A stretch of 6,695 nucleotides of DNA from Bacteroidaceae bacterium (lineage in GTDB: Bacteria > Bacteroidota > Bacteroidia > Bacteroidales > Bacteroidaceae), in contig CAAHEN010000024.1 in assembly GCA_900772575.1 (NCBI GenBank), positions 1-6,695 of the forward strand. Direction: 5' to 3'. The stretch's first letter is position 1, and each line of letters begins with the position of its first letter. Under the pieces are notes generated by a model. That model was given only the letters and a program-made list of their open reading frames with translations. It had not been told where the DNA came from and did not search any database. The position numbers and the translations under genes were made by a program. Shown here piece after piece: positions 4,559-6,695 of the stretch.

Positions 4559-5542
4559 TTATAAAAATACTGTCAAGTTCGTGTTCGCCCAAAATAGTAC
4601 CCGCCACAGGACAAGGGGTGGCACAACTTCGAGCGCACAAAAGTACAAATTTATATGGAGACAATCGGCCACGCCGCCTGAAAAAGTGCGGTAGTAGCGG
4701 TAGTATAGTAGCAGTTTTGACAAGCCGACTATGCAAAAGAAGGCAATATACTGTTTTTCAAAGGCGAGGTCGAAGTAGACGACGAGCAGGGTGACGGGGA
4801 GCATGAGCAGTCCGGCGCCGAGAATGATGAGCATGTAGGCGTCCTGCCATTGCCGGCGCTTGACACGGTCGAAAAAAATGCCGTTGATCATGCCATACAG
4901 TCCGAGCTTAAGCAGGATGTAGAGCAGGGTGATGGCCGTGGTCACGGCGAGGGTGAGGTAGGGCGATTCGGGCAGTTCGGCGGCGGGGCGCGTCTCGTGC
5001 AGGTAGTCGTAGTAGAGGATGCTGAAGCTGAAGCAGAGCTGCATGATGGCAAAGAAGCGTCCGCGCAGCTCCGGCGCCGTGCGCTCCCGGTTGTCGTCGG
5101 TGGCGGGTGCTGGGCGGAAGAAGTTCTTGACGCTCTCGCGCAGGAAATGGTGCGAGCTGGTCACCGCCCAGGCCACGAGGAAGGCGCACAGCATCAGCAG
5201 TCCCGTGACGGCGTCGTCGGCGAAGAAGGCATAGGGGCGCAGTGTTCCGGTGTAGCGCGCCGACGTCGGGATGTCGGCTTGGCGGAGCGTGAAGAACGGC
5301 AGGCGCACGTCTTCCGGCCGCTTGAAGGCGGTGATTGGCGCAGGCCCCTCGCCGGGGATGAGCCGCAGGAGGGCGTCGGCGTGCGTCTCGGCTGTCTGTG
5401 CCGTGTCTGGCGCCGCCTGCGGCAGGCCGACTGTGGCCGTGTCTGCCGGTGCGGGCCGGTGCTTGGCGGCGCGTGCCGGCACGGCTACCGAGGTACTGGC
5501 CTCAGCTTGGGCCGGCGTGGCGATGGAGTCGGTGAGTGGCAT
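4559..5542 (-). CDS. DUF4271 domain integral membrane protein
   Basis: A 327-residue membrane protein matching the Bacteroidota-specific DUF4271 family, of unknown function. Residues 1-60 are low-complexity, rich in Ala, Pro and Thr, without membrane character. About six hydrophobic segments follow: near 111-128, 163-181, 195-219, 235-259, 264-283 and 296-318. The family-typical features are the F-F-x-x-x-x-x-C-F-S-F-S-I-L-Y-Y helix, the L-K-L-G-L-Y-G segment followed by I-F-F-D, and the terminal H-I-N-L-Y-F-C-A-L-E-V-V-P-P-L-V-L pattern. The ATG at 5542 is used because the next in-frame codon block upstream leads straight to the TGA of the LOG gene 13 codons earlier, with no other start in it. 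Its stop lies just before hemD; I recall DUF4271-hemD as a recurring pair in Bacteroidales, which suggests co-expression but not a known shared pathway. Confidence 0.85.
   Translation of the reverse strand: MPLTDSIATPAQAEASTSVAVPARAAKHRPAPADTATVGLPQAAPDTAQTAETHADALLRLIPGEGPAPITAFKRPEDVRLPFFTLRQADIPTSARYTGTLRPYAFFADDAVTGLLMLCAFLVAWAVTSSHHFLRESVKNFFRPAPATDDNRERTAPELRGRFFAIMQLCFSFSILYYDYLHETRPAAELPESPYLTLAVTTAITLLYILLKLGLYGMINGIFFDRVKRRQWQDAYMLIILGAGLLMLPVTLLVVYFDLAFEKQYIAFFCIVGLSKLLLYYRYYRTFSGGVADCLHINLYFCALEVVPPLVLWRVLFWANTNLTVFL
4638..4653 (-). promoter_or_regulatory. Possible internal promoter for hemD-rnpA-yidD-tatD (two tandem -7-like boxes)
   Basis: On the minus strand TAAATTTG (4653-4646) is followed directly by TACTTTTG (4645-4638); both fit TAnnTTTG. 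They lie inside the end of the DUF4271 gene, about 100 nt before the hemD start. A TTG (4664-4662) is 16 nt upstream of the second box, a little close for a -33. The same bases encode the conserved I-N-L-Y-F-C residues, so codon choice alone could create the boxes. Confidence 0.3.
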
Positions 5543-5581
5543 GTCGATGAAGGGGTAGGTCTGTGTGAAGGATCTCGGGCG

Positions 5582-6169
5582 TCATGAGCCGGGCTCGACG
5601 GCGGCGAACTTGCGCACGGTGGCGTCCCACAGCGGTGTGGTCGCCGCGAGACGCAGGGCCTCGTCCGGTGTGCCGGCCACCTGCCAGATGCCGAGGTGCT
5701 GGCGGCGCATGAAGTGCTCGTCGGCCGCGCGGCCCAGTTGGGCGAGCAGGGCGTCGTAGTAGCCGCCGGTGTTGAGCACGACGATGGGCTTGAGGTAGAG
5801 CCCGAGCTGTTTCCAGGTGATGATTTCGAGCAACTCTTCGAGTGTGCCCACGCCGCCGGGCAGGGCGATGCAGGCGTCGGACATTTCGGCCATGAGTTCC
5901 TTGCGGCGGTGCATGTCGGGGGTGACGACGAGGCGTGTCATGCCGCGGTGGTGCCAGTCTTGGTCGACCATGAACTGCGGAATGACGCCGATGGCCTCGC
6001 CCCCTGCGGCCAGACAGGCGTCGGCGACGGCGCCCATGAGTCCTGTGCGGCCCGCGCCGTTGACGAGGGCATGTCCCTGTTGCGCCATGAGCGTGCCGAG
6101 CTGGCGGGCGGCGTCGGTGTAGCGGGCCGGAACCTGCCCGCTTGAGGCGCTGTAGACGGTGATGTGCAT
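5582..6169 (-). CDS. LOG-family nucleoside 5'-monophosphate phosphoribohydrolase (TIGR00730)
   Basis: A complete 195-residue Rossmann-fold protein of the LOG family, which hydrolyses nucleoside 5'-monophosphates (cytokinin riboside monophosphates in plants; AMP-like substrates in several bacteria) to base and ribose 5-phosphate. The hallmark motif P-G-G-V-G-T-L-E-E is at 104-112, containing the catalytic Glu112. Before it come N-G-A-G-R-T-G-L-M-G-A-V-A-D-A (37-51, usually G-G-G-x-x-G-L-M-G; here Ala replaces the middle Gly) and M-H-R-R-K-E-L-M (86-93) with the conserved Arg and Lys. K-P-I-V-V-L-N at 127-133 and G-Y-Y-D follow the family pattern. Length is normal. It lies 71 nt after metK, with a stem-loop in between, and 39 nt before the DUF4271 gene. 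The native substrate cannot be read from sequence. Confidence 0.93.
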   Translation of the reverse strand: MHITVYSASSGQVPARYTDAARQLGTLMAQQGHALVNGAGRTGLMGAVADACLAAGGEAIGVIPQFMVDQDWHHRGMTRLVVTPDMHRRKELMAEMSDACIALPGGVGTLEELLEIITWKQLGLYLKPIVVLNTGGYYDALLAQLGRAADEHFMRRQHLGIWQVAGTPDEALRLAATTPLWDATVRKFAAVEPGS

Positions 6170-6196
6170 AGTGTGTGTGGGATAGTGGTGACGCAG

Positions 6197-6239
6197 CGGC
6201 AGCCGGGGGGGCTTTCCGGCCTTCTCCGGCTGCCGGCAG
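6197..6239 (-). other. Stem-loop and palindrome directly after metK
   Basis: CGGCAGCCGG (6197-6206) and CCGGCTGCCG (6226-6235) are perfect 10-bp inverted repeats around a 19-nt loop, and the loop can pair further inside. CTGCCGGCAG (6230-6239) is also a perfect palindrome overlapping the metK-proximal arm, so two folds compete. The structure begins within a few bases of the metK stop. The minus-strand sequence after it has no U-run, so it is more likely a 3'-end stabiliser, Rho-linked stop or partial attenuator before the LOG gene than a standard intrinsic terminator. Confidence 0.5.
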
Positions 6240-6240
6240 G

Positions 6241-6695
6241 TCAGAGGCCGAAGGCGGCCCTGATGCGATCCACGTAGTCAAGTTTTTCCCAGGTGAAGAG
6301 CTCGACGCTCACGGTCTTGTCGCCCAGCCCGGGGGCGTGGAAGCGCTTCTCGACCGTGGCGGGCTGGCGGCCGACGTGGCCGTAGCTGGCCGTCTCCTCA
6401 TAGATGGGGTTGCGGAGTTTGAGGTGTGTCTCGATGGCGTGTGGGCGCAGGTCGAAGAGCTGGCGTATGCGCTCCGCGATGTCACCGTCGCTGAGTGCCA
6501 CATGGCTGCGGCCATAGGTGTCGACATAGACCGAGATGGGCTCGGCCACGCCGATGGCATAGCTGAGCTGCACGAGCATCTCGTCGGCCACGCCGGCGGC
6601 CACCATGTTCTTGGCGATGTGGCGGGCGGCATAGGCGGCAGAGCGGTCCACCTTGGAGGGATCCTTGCCCGAGAAGGCGCCGCCGCCATGGGCGC
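6241..6695 (-). CDS. metK: S-adenosylmethionine synthetase, C-terminal part (5' end beyond window)
   Basis: The last 150 or so residues of MetK, which makes S-adenosylmethionine from methionine and ATP in the cytoplasm. The reading frame is open to the right edge, beginning A-H-G-G-G-A-F-S-G-K-D; G-G-G-A-F-S-G-K-D is the second MetK signature, with the Lys and Asp at the active site. Then K-V-D-R-S-A-A-Y-A-A-R-H-I-A-K-N, the Y-A-I-G-V-A-E-P strand, T-Y-G, the L-R-x-P-I-Y-x-x-T-A-S-Y-G-H-V-G-R segment and the end W-E-K-L-D-Y-V-D-R-I-R-A-A-F-G-L, all standard for bacterial MetK. The GTG at 6651 is an internal Val codon, not the start. Whether metK and the genes after it form one transcript depends on the stem-loop that follows. 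Confidence 0.97.
   Translation of the reverse strand, partial: AHGGGAFSGKDPSKVDRSAAYAARHIAKNMVAAGVADEMLVQLSYAIGVAEPISVYVDTYGRSHVALSDGDIAERIRQLFDLRPHAIETHLKLRNPIYEETASYGHVGRQPATVEKRFHAPGLGDKTVSVELFTWEKLDYVDRIRAAFGL

Noticed and set aside
4680..4715. Clustered GTAGTA/GTAGTAG microrepeats
   Set aside because: They encode the Leu/Tyr/Arg-rich L-L-L-Y-Y-R-Y-Y-R stretch of the DUF4271 protein and reflect codon use, not a repeat element.
4850..5587. 245-codon plus-strand frame opposite the DUF4271 gene
   Set aside because: It shows no domain, and the opposite frame has coherent membrane segments and family motifs.
5502..6281. 259-codon minus-strand frame spanning the LOG gene
   Set aside because: It is Arg/His/Pro-rich and shifted by one base from the LOG frame, which contains all the catalytic motifs; typical GC-rich shadow.

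Overview
The window looks like chromosomal DNA of a GC-rich member of the Bacteroidales (Bacteroidota); a Prevotellaceae- or Muribaculaceae-like genome would fit, but the genus cannot be settled from sequence alone. The evidence is a perfect Bacteroidota -7 promoter box (TAnnTTTG) at each of the two divergent promoters, the absence of Shine-Dalgarno sequences, a DUF4271 membrane protein (a Bacteroidota family), and the order hemD-rnpA-yidD-tatD. Nothing points to phage, IS elements, CRISPR or RNA genes.

Right to middle (6695 down to 2413, all minus strand) is a housekeeping cluster: the 3' end of metK (S-adenosylmethionine synthetase), a LOG-family nucleotide phosphoribohydrolase, a DUF4271 membrane protein, hemD (uroporphyrinogen-III synthase), rnpA (RNase P protein), yidD (membrane insertion factor) and a TatD-type metal hydrolase. 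Junctions are tight: rnpA/yidD share an ATGA, and DUF4271/hemD and yidD/tatD abut. Two wider gaps, metK-LOG and hemD-rnpA, each hold a strong stem-loop without a U-tract. The TatD protein stops right after its last metal ligand and lacks the usual C-terminal helices. The tyrS gene often found next in Bacteroidales is not there; a convergent gene follows instead.

The middle left (1274-2344, plus strand) encodes one secreted, probably beta-barrel protein resembling OprB-type carbohydrate porins, with an unusually high number of cysteines. Its promoter has a perfect -7 box, no -33 TTTG, and three direct repeats at exactly 11-bp spacing just upstream, as expected for a promoter driven by a response regulator.

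The far left (1010 down to 1, minus strand) is a divergent operon: a LemA-family membrane protein followed 7 nt later by a gene cut by the window edge, with one predicted membrane segment. Its promoter region contains a -7 box and a 19-bp dyad.

Most of the window is ordinary. The points most worth checking are the 11-bp repeat array, the long stem-loop before rnpA, the truncated TatD and the cysteine-rich porin-like protein.
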